From Pseudophaeobacter leonis (GTDB taxonomy: Bacteria > Pseudomonadota > Alphaproteobacteria > Rhodobacterales > Rhodobacteraceae): a DNA stretch of 64,000 nt. Of the stretch, positions 27,391 through 36,295 are shown one piece after another; within the stretch, counting starts at the first letter, position 1; every line of letters starts with the position of its first letter. Made by a program: the position numbers and the translations under genes. The stretch spans positions 62,001 through 126,000 of the forward strand of contig NZ_MWVJ01000105.1 in the NCBI RefSeq assembly GCF_002087335.1. The letters are read 5' to 3'. The notes beneath the pieces are model-generated. The model made no database searches. It was given only the letters and a program-made list of their open reading frames with translations, and had not been told where the DNA came from.

Positions 27391-29082
27391 TTAAACCGCC
27401 ATCAGATCGGGGAGGTGGCAGAGTGGTCGAATGCGGCGGTCTTGAAAACCGTTGAACGTGCGAGCGTTCCCAGGGTTCGAATCCCTGTCTCCCCGCCACT
27501 CACGAACAAAAGTGGGTACCCCTGAGGGGGTGACCTCATCCGATGCAATGGCGCGTTCAACCCGTGACCGCCGCCCGCGAATTTGGATGGATTTGTTGCC
27601 AACTTTGATTTCGTCAACGAACGATCGCAAGTAACCCCGTTTGGCAGCAACCGACTGTTTGGAAAGTGCAACTTGCATGGTAGAAACAAAGTTGGAGACT
27701 CTTGCGAGTGTAGCGCGCGCTTCTGGGGCGACTTCGGTAGCTACTTGGTCGCGCTCTTTTTGCGCTCTCTCAAATAACTCTTTGGCTTGCTGGAACCGTG
27801 CCCGGAAATCTTCGTCCGATGGGTCAACCAATTCCGTAGTTACCATGGAATACAAGTTGTCGAGGCTACGTTTTGCTTCCAGAACTGCGGCCTCCCGATC
27901 CGCAAGACGCTTGGCAATGTCCTCCTTGCATCGTGTTTGACGGTGTCGCATGGGCTGCAAGAGATCATTGATTTTGGTCATGGAAAACAAGTCTGACAAC
28001 AATCTGTCTGTTACCAATTCGTCCAACGCTCCCATCGGTACGCGATGTCCCTCGCAGGATGTCGGGCCTTCACGCATCCTCTTGGAGCACGCATAGTATC
28101 TATATCGACCGTTTTTCCCTGTACTTGTAGTCATTCCACCGCCGCACTTTGGACAAGTGACAAGGCCGGTTAGGAGAACTTCACCTGTTGAAACGCGTGG
28201 CGGCATGCGGCGAGGGTCCTTGGCCTCCATGTTTCGCCGAAGCAGGTCAAACCGGGATCTTTCGATGATCGGTGGAACTGGAATCGGAATTTTGATGCCA
28301 CCATCTTGTTTGCTGTTAAAGACGTGTTCACCAGCAACAGTAGTTTTTGAAAGAATCCTGTGAACGACAGCGGTGCACCATTTGTTGTTTCTTCGGGTTC
28401 GGTAGCCGCGTTCGTTCAGCCAGCTCACAAGATCCACGACACCCAATGGTCCCGATTGACCGTCACCAAATAGGGCAAGATTAAACATCAATCTCACATC
28501 GGCAGCCTCTGCCTCGTCAATGGCGAGTTTCTTCCTATTAGGTTTGCCCTTCCTTTCTACCTCGATGATTTTGTATCCGTACGGCGTAACCCCACCGTTC
28601 CAATAACCTTCTTGAGCGTTGTATGCCTGACTGCGAGTTACATGCTTGGACGTCTCATTGGAGCTGTACTCGTCGAACAACCCAAGTATTCGGCGGGTCA
28701 GCTGACCTTCAGGGCTATCGTCTGTCTTCTGGGTCAGGCTGATCACCCGAATACCCATCTTGGCGAGGGAGCGGATATGAAGTTCGGAATAGACTTCATC
28801 TCGGTAAAAGCGACTGTATGAGTGAACGATGATGAGGTCGCACCCAAGACCTCCTCGTTTAATGTCATCAAGCATCGCCTGAAAGCCGGGACGCTTGTCA
28901 TCACGGCCGCTTTTAGCGTCCTTGTACTCGCCAGCTACTATATAGGCATGGTGCTTGCAGTGATCTCGAAGCTGTTTACGTTGATCCGGAAGGGAAATGT
29001 CTTTTTTGGCTTGCTTGCCTGTCGAGACTCTCAAGTAAATGACAGCGCGGCTGCCTGGCGGCGCGACAAATTGGTTTTGCAC
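27391..29082 (-). CDS. Large serine recombinase (integrase), overlapping tRNA-Ser antisense
   Basis: 563-residue site-specific recombinase. The resolvase domain comes first (VIYLRVSTGKQ with the nucleophilic Ser, then IIVHSYSRFYRD with catalytic arginines and GLFDEYSSNETSKHVTRSQAYNAQ). It is followed by a recombinase domain (WNGGVTPYGYKI, WLNERGYRTRRNNKWC), a zinc ribbon (CPKCGGGM with a later Cys pair in YACSKRMREGPTSCEG) and a coiled coil (about 425-500). GTG 29082 has GGAGG seven bases upstream, so the hydrophobic extension to 29232 is not used. The last roughly 30 residues are read antisense through tRNA-Ser (the familiar RDSNPG pattern), meaning that the gene abuts its own integration site and lacks an earlier stop. 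Confidence 0.9.
   Translation of the reverse strand: MQNQFVAPPGSRAVIYLRVSTGKQAKKDISLPDQRKQLRDHCKHHAYIVAGEYKDAKSGRDDKRPGFQAMLDDIKRGGLGCDLIIVHSYSRFYRDEVYSELHIRSLAKMGIRVISLTQKTDDSPEGQLTRRILGLFDEYSSNETSKHVTRSQAYNAQEGYWNGGVTPYGYKIIEVERKGKPNRKKLAIDEAEAADVRLMFNLALFGDGQSGPLGVVDLVSWLNERGYRTRRNNKWCTAVVHRILSKTTVAGEHVFNSKQDGGIKIPIPVPPIIERSRFDLLRRNMEAKDPRRMPPRVSTGEVLLTGLVTCPKCGGGMTTSTGKNGRYRYYACSKRMREGPTSCEGHRVPMGALDELVTDRLLSDLFSMTKINDLLQPMRHRQTRCKEDIAKRLADREAAVLEAKRSLDNLYSMVTTELVDPSDEDFRARFQQAKELFERAQKERDQVATEVAPEARATLARVSNFVSTMQVALSKQSVAAKRGYLRSFVDEIKVGNKSIQIRGRRSRVERAIASDEVTPSGVPTFVREWRGDRDSNPGNARTFNGFQDRRIRPLCHLPDLMAV
27409..27498 (+). tRNA. tRNA-Ser (UGA anticodon)
   Basis: 90-base tRNA with acceptor stem GGGGAGG / TCTCCCC, discriminator G and encoded CCA at 27496-27498. 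The D-arm lies in GGCAGAGTGGTCGAATG, the anticodon loop CTTGAAA reads TGA, the variable arm is the long class-II type expected of tRNA-Ser, and the T-arm is GGGTTCGAATCCC. It marks the junction between the core chromosome and the recombinase island. Confidence 0.95.
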
Positions 29083-29616
29083 GGCAGATCCTCCATTTGG
29101 AATCGCAGCTTGAACGAAAAATGTAAGCAAGATAAGGGCACACAATAGCCCTTTGGTGATTCGAGGTGCAAGCAAATGTTCACGTTTGTTCCTCTGACGT
29201 CTTTGGCCGACGGGTACGATTTCTTGGTGCAATTCGAATTGAAAGCACCAGAGAAATGCGCCCGGACCAAATCCGACAACACGCGTGCGCGTTGGCTGAA
29301 ATTCTCAATTCCAAAGAAAATAAAGTAAAATAAACAGCCTGTTAGGAGGGTTGAAACTTGCGTAACCTGAGTTCATCTATCCAGTACACAGGGCAGATTC
29401 CCCGTGTCCATCTCTTGAGTAGGCATTCGGCCTGCACGGAACCTGTCGTCTTTCAGGTTTCCACCGACACCTGCGAACCGCATTGGCGGGATCGCCCCGG
29501 TATGGAGATGAGACACGATGTCTTGCGACCCTACTACCCATGTGCCGAAGTGAATGCCTTCGGTGAAAAACACCCATCAGAAGGGGCGGTTCAGCGATAC
29601 GTCCCGATTTTTCGTC

Positions 29617-29799
29617 ATGAACGAACTGAAGTCAGTCCGTTTTGTGGCGGATGACGAAATCCGGGCCCTCGAAACTTTCTATCACCAGGTACTGTATAAT
29701 CTGGTGGATGCGAAGAAGAAGGGTAATAAGCCACAAAGGCAAAACCGTGACAAAGCAAACGGTCGGGCGCCATCTTTTGGGAAAGGCGGCCGAAATTGA
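29617..29799 (+). CDS. Small hypothetical protein coupled to recombinase 2
   Basis: 60 residues, basic in its C-terminal half (DAKKKGNKPQRQNRDKANGR), after an acidic-hydrophobic N-terminus MNELKSVRFVADDEIRALET. Its stop overlaps the TTG start of the following recombinase (TTGA), so the two are probably translated together. I do not recognise the family. A longer frame beginning at 29554 exists, but ATG 29617 gives the more natural start. Confidence 0.5.
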   Translation: MNELKSVRFVADDEIRALETFYHQVLYNLVDAKKKGNKPQRQNRDKANGRAPSFGKGGRN

Positions 29800-31371
29800 G
29801 CTACCCCTTTGGCAATGCCCTTTCTGAAACCGAATCCAACGCAATCGCCTATGGGCGGGTCTCAACCAATCGTCAGGCAGAGCACGAACTTTCGATCGCA
29901 GAGCAGCTACAAAGCATAAACAGATTCTGCGAAACATGGGGGATCAACGTTGTTCACGAATACAAGGATGCGCACACCGGTCGTGAAATGGACGGTCGTT
30001 CAATCGATGAAATTGTCGACCTGATCGAAAGCGGTACCGAGTCGATAAACATGCTGATCGTCCATTCCTTCAGTCGTCTGGCTCGGGATGCATTTGCACT
30101 CGAAATGCTCCGGCGCAAGCTCGAGAAATGCGGTGTTCAGATCATCAGCATTACGCAGCCCATAGATGATACGCCGACCGGTGATCTGCTTCGTCAGGTG
30201 ATAAGTGCATTCGACGAATACAATTCGAATGAAATCGCCAAACATGTCACACGAACCATGAGGTTCAATGCGGAGCAAGGCTTTTGGAACGGAGGCATTC
30301 CCCCCTTCGGGTATTGTGTAGACGAAGCTGGCAAGCGGGGCAAAAAGACTAAGAAAAAGTTGGCGGTGGATGCCAATGAAGCCGAGGATGTTCTTCTGAT
30401 CTACACGCTGTATCTCGACGGTGACGGATAATCCGGTCCTTTGGGGGTCAAGAAGGTCGCGCAATGGCTGAATGCTGCTGGCCGCCCTCGTCGGGGAAAA
30501 TACTGGAACCACTGGTCAGCTTCATCGGGTCCTGACGGATACCATTTATATCGGTGAGAATGTCTTCGGGAAAAAGAAGCCGAAGGATGAGCAAATCATC
30601 GTGGAGGTTCCCGCCATTATCGAAGCTGCCATCTTCGACAAGGTTCAGGCGCGGTTGCGTAAGCATCATCCAATCAAGACCCCTCCCAGGGAAGTTAGCA
30701 GCCCGATCCTGCTCACTGGAACCGCCCGCTGCGGACATTGCGGCGGCGGGATGATCCTGTCGACGGGGAAAAGCAACCAGTACCGGTACTGCACCTGCAG
30801 CAACCACAAGCGGAAAGGCAAATCTGTCTGCGATGGGCAGAACGTACCGATGGAAGTGCTGGATGGCATCGTGACAGACGCATTGGTGAGTGCCCTCGAT
30901 GATATGAAGCGCAGCAAACAAGTTCTGGAGGCGCTTTCCCAGCGCATGGACGCCCGCAACATCGACGAAAGGTCCCGGACTGCCGAGCTTAACCGCGTGA
31001 TGAAGGACAAGGAGCAGGCTGTTGTCCGCCTTTACCAGGCGATCGAAAAAGGTGTGTTCGATCTGGATGACGAATTGTTTCGGGTTCAATATCAGACGGC
31101 ATGCTCGGAACGAGATATTGTTCGTGCCAAGCTCGATGCACTGACCCGCGACAGGGATGTGCGCATGCAAATGTCCCCGACGCAGGTGGCTGAATTCGGC
31201 CATTTCCTCAGAAATGCGCTTCGGGAAGGACCTGTTGCGTTCCGGAAGCAGTATATCAAGACATTTCTGCATAGTGTTGTCGTGTCGGGTGATGTGATCC
31301 ATCTCGTGCCCCGTGATGACGCAGAAGAACCCCCTGACGTTCATAGCGGCAAGAAACCGAAAAAAATCTGA
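29796..31371 (+). pseudogene. Second large serine recombinase (stop codon and frameshift)
   Basis: Related in layout to the recombinase at 27391 but on the other strand. The resolvase domain (IAYGRVSTNRQ, IVHSFSRLARD, SAFDEYNSNEIAKHVTRTMRFNAEQGFW) is intact. TAA at 30429-30431 then replaces the position that is Gln in the other copy (GDG-stop-SGPLGV against GDGQSGPLGV). One frameshift near 30515 is needed to reach QLHRVLTDTIYIGENVFG, the zinc ribbon CGHCGGGM with YCTCSNHKRKGKSVCDG, a coiled coil and the end at 31371. Two independent lesions of different kinds make real inactivation more credible here than elsewhere in the window. Confidence 0.82.
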
Positions 31372-31515
31372 TGTGATGCGTTCGAACCTTCAGGGGTTTC
31401 TCGGTGAACCCCATGAAGGTTTCGATCCCGACCACATCCAAAAAGCGCCGGAAAGGAGAGAAAGGCGCTCTTGAGGCCGCCAATGGTTGGCGAGCCATTA
31501 GCACAGGAGGTAACC

Positions 31516-31893
31516 ATGTGCTCATTCATCCCTCGTCCCCTCGCCGAGCTCCAAGAGTTCGCCAGGTTTCATTACGAGCCTCTTCAAAACGCTGCTTTGC
31601 TGCTGGCTGGTCCGTTCGCACTGAAGCGCGTTCAAACGCTGTTGGATGACGTTCTCAGTTCGGCAACGATCACACGCCGGCTGCAAGTGGGCGTCGTTGA
31701 TGTCCACAAACTGCTTTCGCTCTACCACGTGAATAATCCGGATCGGATCGAAGCTGCGTATTTCGCCGAAATCGACATGTGCGATCCCTTCATTGAGGAC
31801 ATCTGTCTGATGACTGAGGCGCTCACCGACATTTTGTATCGACTCGACCTCGATCCCGGTCAGCCGCTGGCTGACTATCTAATTGCCGCCTGA
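31516..31893 (+). CDS. Hypothetical protein, 125 residues
   Basis: Not recognised. ATG 31516 has a strong ribosome-binding site (AGGAGG, seven bases away), which argues for real expression. The sequence is predicted mostly helical, with a middle basic stretch (ALKRVQTLLDDVLSSATITRRLQ) and an acidic C-terminal half (AAYFAEIDMCDPFIEDICLM). No signal peptide or membrane segment. It lies between recombinase 2 and another small gene of similar size, all on the plus strand, and is followed by a terminator-like hairpin. It may be island cargo or an accessory of recombination. Confidence 0.6.
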   Translation: MCSFIPRPLAELQEFARFHYEPLQNAALLLAGPFALKRVQTLLDDVLSSATITRRLQVGVVDVHKLLSLYHVNNPDRIEAAYFAEIDMCDPFIEDICLMTEALTDILYRLDLDPGQPLADYLIAA

Positions 31894-31904
31894 CGCAGGC
31901 ACAG

Positions 31905-31926
31905 GCCAGCCGAGATTTCGGCTGGC
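31905..31926 (+). terminator. Hairpin after the 125-residue gene
   Basis: Perfect nine-base stem GCCAGCCGA / TCGGCTGGC with a four-base loop, followed by TTCTT, twelve bases after the stop. A second small hairpin, GGCAGG / CCTGCC, follows at 31935-31949. Confidence 0.75.
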
Positions 31927-31973
31927 TTCTTGAGGGCAGGCATCCTGCCTGACCCATTGCGAAAGGAGCAAAT

Positions 31974-32393
31974 ATGTTCGAGCAAACATTGGAAGAGCTG
32001 GCATTCGACTGCCTACGTGTCGGGCGTCAGCTCGGCAGTGCCTGCGAAAACGCCGATATTTCCGTCCCGCCGGAAATGGCCAAAAATTTCCATCAACTGA
32101 TGGAACGCCTCTCCGAAGGCGAGATCCTGTGCATCAAGGAATTTCAGTCCCTCGAAGAGCTTCGCTTGCTGATCAGGGACGCCATGAACGACCTGCGTCC
32201 CGGATTCGGGGATCAGGAATTCACCCGCTCTTCGGAATCATACGACATCATGCATCGGGAGCTGAAGCTCCTGCACGTTGCGATGGTCTACTATGAACAA
32301 CTGGTCTACCGCCACAGTCTGGTGCAGGACCGGCTGACTGCTTTTCGCTGGATGCGCTTCAAGGAGCGCCAGGCGCGGTCTGGGACCGGCTAA
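31974..32393 (+). CDS. Hypothetical protein, 139 residues
   Basis: Not recognised. ATG 31974 follows AAAGGAG at good spacing. The protein is acidic and helical in its first 100 residues (FEQTLEELAFDCLRVGRQL, EGEILCIKEFQSLEELRLLIRDAMNDL) and ends with a basic tail (AFRWMRFKERQARS). No membrane segments or signal. It is separate from the preceding small gene by the hairpins, so it may have its own promoter. The pair of small helical proteins behind a recombinase may travel together. Confidence 0.6.
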   Translation: MFEQTLEELAFDCLRVGRQLGSACENADISVPPEMAKNFHQLMERLSEGEILCIKEFQSLEELRLLIRDAMNDLRPGFGDQEFTRSSESYDIMHRELKLLHVAMVYYEQLVYRHSLVQDRLTAFRWMRFKERQARSGTG

Positions 32394-32959
32394 ACCAGGG
32401 ATTCAGCCCGGAGCGGCCATCTTACCCAAATCTCTTCTTGACGCGCGCCGTGCCCAGCTTTCGGGGCGACCACGTCATGAGGTTCTCGATGTCTGCTTTC
32501 CAGCCCCTGCGCCGAGGGCCAATTGTCGGCGCGGGACAGTCGAAGGCAATTTGTCCTATGTGGCGAACTTTTCAGCGGGTACGTATTGATATCTGCCCTT
32601 CGCGTTGGGATCTGCGCTGTTCACGTGGGATCGGAATGGCAAGACTGGTCATTGAAGTGTTTCTGATCGCTCCTGCGCTCGAGCGCTATCATCAACACTT
32701 CTGGCAAGAGGCTTGGTCATTGGCGTGAGACTGGGTTTCCCGCCCCGCCATGAGGTGGCCTTTTAAGGGGTAGCGAAGCAATGGGAAGGTAGCGCGGTGG
32801 AAGGTCCGGGTGCAGGGAGTCGAGAACGATAAGTAGACCATTGATGACTTGCCTGGGTTTCGTCCCGGGCGATTTTTTTGGGACTGATCGATCGCTGATT
32901 GCGGATGACTTCACCTGCCAATAGGTTGGTTGGCAATAAGAAAGAAAAAAAGTGACTCC
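32394..32959. other. 566-base stretch without a convincing gene
   Basis: Frames here are short and lack ribosome-binding sites or family patterns. The DNA changes from GC-rich to AT-rich along the stretch, and an imperfect stem TGCCAA / TTGGCA lies just before the hsdM stub. I read it as a recombination-scarred junction. Confidence 0.45.
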
Positions 32960-33148
32960 ATGCTCACAAGCACAATCCGCATTGAAATCGACCAGATCTG
33001 GAAGGCCTTCTGGTCCGGGGCTGTTTCCAACCCACTGTCGATGACCGAGCCGCAGCCCTTTCTTTCGTTCATCAAGCGATCGGTAGAACCGCACAACCTG
33101 TACCTTGTCGCAAGGAGGTTTGGTGACGTTTTTTCCGTTAGAATATGA
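32960..33148 (+). pseudogene. hsdM: N-terminal stub of a type I restriction methyltransferase HsdM
   Basis: Residues 1-38 (MLTSTIRIEIDQIWKAFWSG, then AVSNPLSMTEPQPFLSFIKR) match the characteristic opening of HsdM, which in intact proteins reads like LTGxLRxEIDxIWxxFWxGGISNPLxxIEQxxYLLFxxR. After FIKR the sequence changes to SVEPHNLYLVARRFGDVFSVRI and stops, so all the methyltransferase core is gone. Only about 62 of roughly 500 residues remain, and no hsdS or hsdR is present. It is a deletion remnant of a restriction system directly upstream of the helicase cassette, marking this as an eroded defence locus. Confidence 0.6.
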
Positions 33149-33236
33149 CTTAGCTCAAAGAAAAATTACAGGATTTGCCGAAGTGTTAGAAACACCCCCG
33201 CATTCTTCAAAGTGGACCGAGCTCATTGGTGATTGA
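33123..33236 (+). CDS. Possible 37-residue leader or N-terminus of the 942-residue protein
   Basis: GTG 33123 has AAGGAGG four bases upstream and opens TFFPLEYDLAQRKITGFAEV, ending ELIGD at 33236. Its end overlaps the start of the next large frame. Either it is a coupled leader peptide, or, given the frameshifts elsewhere, the true N-terminus of the large protein, shifted by one base near 33232. The large frame has no ribosome-binding site of its own, which favours either explanation over coincidence. Confidence 0.4.
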   Translation: MTFFPLEYDLAQRKITGFAEVLETPPHSSKWTELIGD

Positions 33237-36054
33237 CGATCTAAATCAGATTGAGAGGAACCTGGATTCCGCTTGGATTGCAGACGGAGCGTCTCCCTTC
33301 ATCGCCGACTTGGTCGTTTCAAATGACATCTTCGACTCCGCCCGACGGGTCGCACGACAGTACCCGATAACGATGTTGCTCCATAGATTTCCAACTCTCG
33401 GTGTCTGGGCTGTCCTCTATCCGCTTTCGAAAAACTATGAAGCGGCCAGTCGCGAGGTTTATCCGCATCTTGAAGATTTTTTCGGAAAGCCGATCTGTGC
33501 TGGTGATAAAGACCTCTTGAAGTCCCGTTTCCGAAAAGCTGCAAGACATATCGGGATTCCGGTGCCCAGCGGTAACCATCCGACTCAGGTTTTTTTCTCC
33601 CCTCTGGGTGTGCCTGAGCCTCAGCATGACCGACTTGCGCGCGCCTTTCTTCGCACGGCTACTTACAAGGGCCCACCTGCCATCGAAGATACAGTTGCTT
33701 CACGTAACTGGCAGCGTATTGCTGTTGTTGAGTATTGCCCAAGCCAGAAGCGTCTATATGAAACCATCGTCTTCGATGAATCTGCGCATTATGCGCGTCG
33801 CTTTGATGCCTGGCGACGAGGAGAACCTGGACAGGGCAAGGGTGAACGAACCCTGTTCAAGGCATACGATGATCAGGCGAGCCTGATGGGGCGGAAGAAA
33901 TCTGATTTCGTAGGACCTCCATCTCTGATCTGGCAAAGAGACCGGCTCGGCCTTGCAGCAGAGATTTCCGCAAAGCGGCAGGTCATTGCGTGCGGGGCTT
34001 TCCCGACACAAATTGCGAGCGGCAAGCGGATCACGATCAACCCGCCCTGGCCGGAGACCGTTGAATGGACCTCTGGTTCTATGTCGGTTGATGTACCTTT
34101 TGCGCCGACCGCACTGGAAGTTCTTCTCTTCGACGCAGACAGCGGAGCGCTCCTCCAGCGTATTGCGCCCAAAGACCAGCTCGTGGAGGTGCCAGCCTCT
34201 CGTCTTGTCGCTCTAAGTAAGGTGTATTTCCAAAGCCCTTCATTTGGATCAGCGATCTCTACAGCTGACCCAGAAATTTTTTCAGCCTGGATTGAGTGTG
34301 GCGAAACGCTGTGCTTCGAAGGTCGAGCCGATCTCAAGATTTCCCGGCCGGTTGATACGTCTATCTGGTTCGACGGATCAGTACTCGGAAGAAACGGGAG
34401 CACTGCCCTCTACGCGAATGACCTTAATATCCTGATGTGTCTGGATCCGGATGTTGGCGGGCCGACACGAATTGTCCGCGCAACGATTGAAGGTGTTGCG
34501 CGCTTTGTGAGTATCAATGTTGACGAGAACAATCAGGCAGCAGTTGCTTTCACGGCGTTCGGGTTTCAAGCCGAAATCGACCCAGGACGGGCGGCCTTTG
34601 AGGTTCTTGTGCCGGGAGCAGCAGGTGATCCAAATGCGCGTGCTGATCTAAAGGCTCAGTGCTGGGTCTGGCCCGGAGTTCCACCTCAGTCAGGCGACCT
34701 GACCTTTGCGCCAGTTCCCAGTAACTACGACCAGGCACGAAGCGCCGGACTTCATGTTGATTCCTATGGCCGCCTTTCGGTCAATGAGCATTCCGACATT
34801 GAGACGCCCATTCTTGGCTTGAAACAAACCGACAGGTCTCTCGAATTCGATCTCGTCGCGCGAAGCGAAAAGCTTTGGCAACAACGCGTTGATCGCGGTC
34901 ACCGCGTCTACGTTCCCAAAGGAGACACCCTGCAGTTCGGATACGACAACCGCCACGACACACTTCTCTTGCGGTGCTTTGATCGCGATGCCGATCTCAT
35001 CGTGCTTGTAGCACTCATAAAGCGTCCGTTCATTCAGCGGCAGACTTTTGAGATCGGTGCTGAAAAGCTTGAACTGGATACCGGAGACGATCGCATTGCG
35101 ATAAGGCGCGCCGATGGACATGTCGAAAGTCTGACGCGCCTCAGGCGCGTAAATGACACCGGCGCCCTAAAGGTCAAAGAAAAAGAAAACCTCATCACCT
35201 TCTCTATCCGCCCCAACGAGGATGTCGAAGGCCTTCGCGTTGCACTCCAGCCGGTCAGTGGAGAGCTGGTGGAGGGTGACTACCAATTGGGGCACATGCC
35301 TGCCTCGAAACCGGTGATCCCTGGGATCAGCGTCGAACAAAATTCGGTGGACCAAATGACCAGTGTCGAGATCCAGGCCGCAAAGCTAACACGTCCTGCA
35401 CGCCTTCTGTTTTCAAGCCTCGATGAACAGGGAGTTGCCTCAATCATTCGGGATGCCTCCTTCGCTCCGGTTGCGATTGGCCTCTCTGGAGTTATCGCGA
35501 ACCCGAGTAGGGCTGATCTCGCAAAGCTCGCCAACTTCCTCGCTGAGCCAGAGGCTGAGGGTCTTGGTGGACAGTTGAGCCGCACTCTATATCCAAGCTA
35601 CCGATCTGCCTTCGACACTATTGGTTCGAACAGGACAATCGGGTCGGTCAAGCCGGCGCTTAACGTGGTGAGGGGCGATGGCGGCACGGCGCGGCATGAC
35701 ATTGTCGGCGTAGCACCTTGGGTTTTTGAGGCGCCACTACCGGCTTTGACGGGGTTCTTAGAGGGAACTGGGCTTTCTTCTCTCGATCAAATGCACGTCA
35801 TTCCCGCGCCAGAACCGCGACCCGATCTCCGCGTTCAAGATCCTCTTGCGGCTTGGCTTTCTCGCGTGAATTCAGAACACGACCTCCCTAAATCGCTCGA
35901 CGGGGAAGCTCTTCAGCACGCCTTCCGGGCCTTGCGGTTCAGGATGCAGGAACGGGATATGAAGGACCTCCGAGATGACGGGCCTATAGGAAACGCTGCA
36001 CGCATCATCTGTTCCGCGCATTCCGAGAAAATAGACGAACTGCGCGCCCTTTGA
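33229..36054 (+). CDS. Large uncharacterised protein of a defence-like cassette (about 941 residues)
   Basis: I do not recognise this protein. It has no signal peptide, membrane segment or nucleotide-binding P-loop. It appears to be a multi-domain beta-rich protein in the middle (residues about 330-760, many short alternating hydrophobic strands) with helical ends; the C-terminal 70 residues (LQHAFRALRFRMQERDMKDL) are charged and helical. It is followed after 19 bases by a small gene and then a coupled DUF1998-type helicase. In Druantia type III and similar anti-phage loci a roughly 1,000-residue unknown protein partners such a helicase, so a DruH-like role is a guess from size and context only. 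The start (TTG 33226 or GTG 33229) is uncertain. Confidence 0.7.
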   Translation: MIDDLNQIERNLDSAWIADGASPFIADLVVSNDIFDSARRVARQYPITMLLHRFPTLGVWAVLYPLSKNYEAASREVYPHLEDFFGKPICAGDKDLLKSRFRKAARHIGIPVPSGNHPTQVFFSPLGVPEPQHDRLARAFLRTATYKGPPAIEDTVASRNWQRIAVVEYCPSQKRLYETIVFDESAHYARRFDAWRRGEPGQGKGERTLFKAYDDQASLMGRKKSDFVGPPSLIWQRDRLGLAAEISAKRQVIACGAFPTQIASGKRITINPPWPETVEWTSGSMSVDVPFAPTALEVLLFDADSGALLQRIAPKDQLVEVPASRLVALSKVYFQSPSFGSAISTADPEIFSAWIECGETLCFEGRADLKISRPVDTSIWFDGSVLGRNGSTALYANDLNILMCLDPDVGGPTRIVRATIEGVARFVSINVDENNQAAVAFTAFGFQAEIDPGRAAFEVLVPGAAGDPNARADLKAQCWVWPGVPPQSGDLTFAPVPSNYDQARSAGLHVDSYGRLSVNEHSDIETPILGLKQTDRSLEFDLVARSEKLWQQRVDRGHRVYVPKGDTLQFGYDNRHDTLLLRCFDRDADLIVLVALIKRPFIQRQTFEIGAEKLELDTGDDRIAIRRADGHVESLTRLRRVNDTGALKVKEKENLITFSIRPNEDVEGLRVALQPVSGELVEGDYQLGHMPASKPVIPGISVEQNSVDQMTSVEIQAAKLTRPARLLFSSLDEQGVASIIRDASFAPVAIGLSGVIANPSRADLAKLANFLAEPEAEGLGGQLSRTLYPSYRSAFDTIGSNRTIGSVKPALNVVRGDGGTARHDIVGVAPWVFEAPLPALTGFLEGTGLSSLDQMHVIPAPEPRPDLRVQDPLAAWLSRVNSEHDLPKSLDGEALQHAFRALRFRMQERDMKDLRDDGPIGNAARIICSAHSEKIDELRAL

Positions 36055-36073
36055 TACGGAAGGTGGAGGTGAT

Positions 36074-36295
36074 GTGTTTCCGGCCAAAGTTGCAGTTCAA
36101 GTCGAACGCTTCGCCCGGGCTGCCACACACCGCCGCGCCGGTGATTTCATGGCCGATCTCTCGTCACGAACAGGGCTTGCCCAAGAGGACTTGGGGCCCG
36201 CAATGACCATGATGATCCGCGCTGGCATTCACTTCTTCGTCTATTTTCGAGCCCTTTGGGCGAACGCCATGACCGTCGAGGTTTCCACTAAATGA
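36074..36295 (+). CDS. Small protein coupled to the helicase gene
   Basis: 73 residues from GTG 36074, preceded by GGTGGAGG. Its stop overlaps the ATG of the helicase gene (ATGA at 36292-36295), a classic sign of translational coupling, so I consider it real. The first half is basic (FPAKVAVQVERFARAATHRRAG) and the second has a short hydrophobic stretch (IRAGIHFFVYFRALWANAMT). The family is unknown. It could be an adaptor between the large protein and the helicase, or a shortened remnant of a longer gene. Confidence 0.6.
   Translation: MFPAKVAVQVERFARAATHRRAGDFMADLSSRTGLAQEDLGPAMTMMIRAGIHFFVYFRALWANAMTVEVSTK

Noticed and set aside
27178-27525. 115-codon plus-strand frame ending across tRNA-Ser
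   Set aside because: Its C-terminal half is the sense translation of the tRNA (EVAEWSNAAVLKTVER pattern), a well-known false gene; the first half is repeat DNA.
29083-29232. N-terminal hydrophobic extension of recombinase 1
   Set aside because: No ribosome-binding site there, whereas GTG 29082 has GGAGG and starts the resolvase fold.
29358-29654. 98-codon frame before recombinase 2
   Set aside because: Composition and lack of a family pattern; it overlaps the better-supported coupled small gene in another frame.
32717-33094. 125-codon minus-strand frame
   Set aside because: Antisense to the hsdM stub and the junction DNA, with no ribosome-binding site or recognisable motif.
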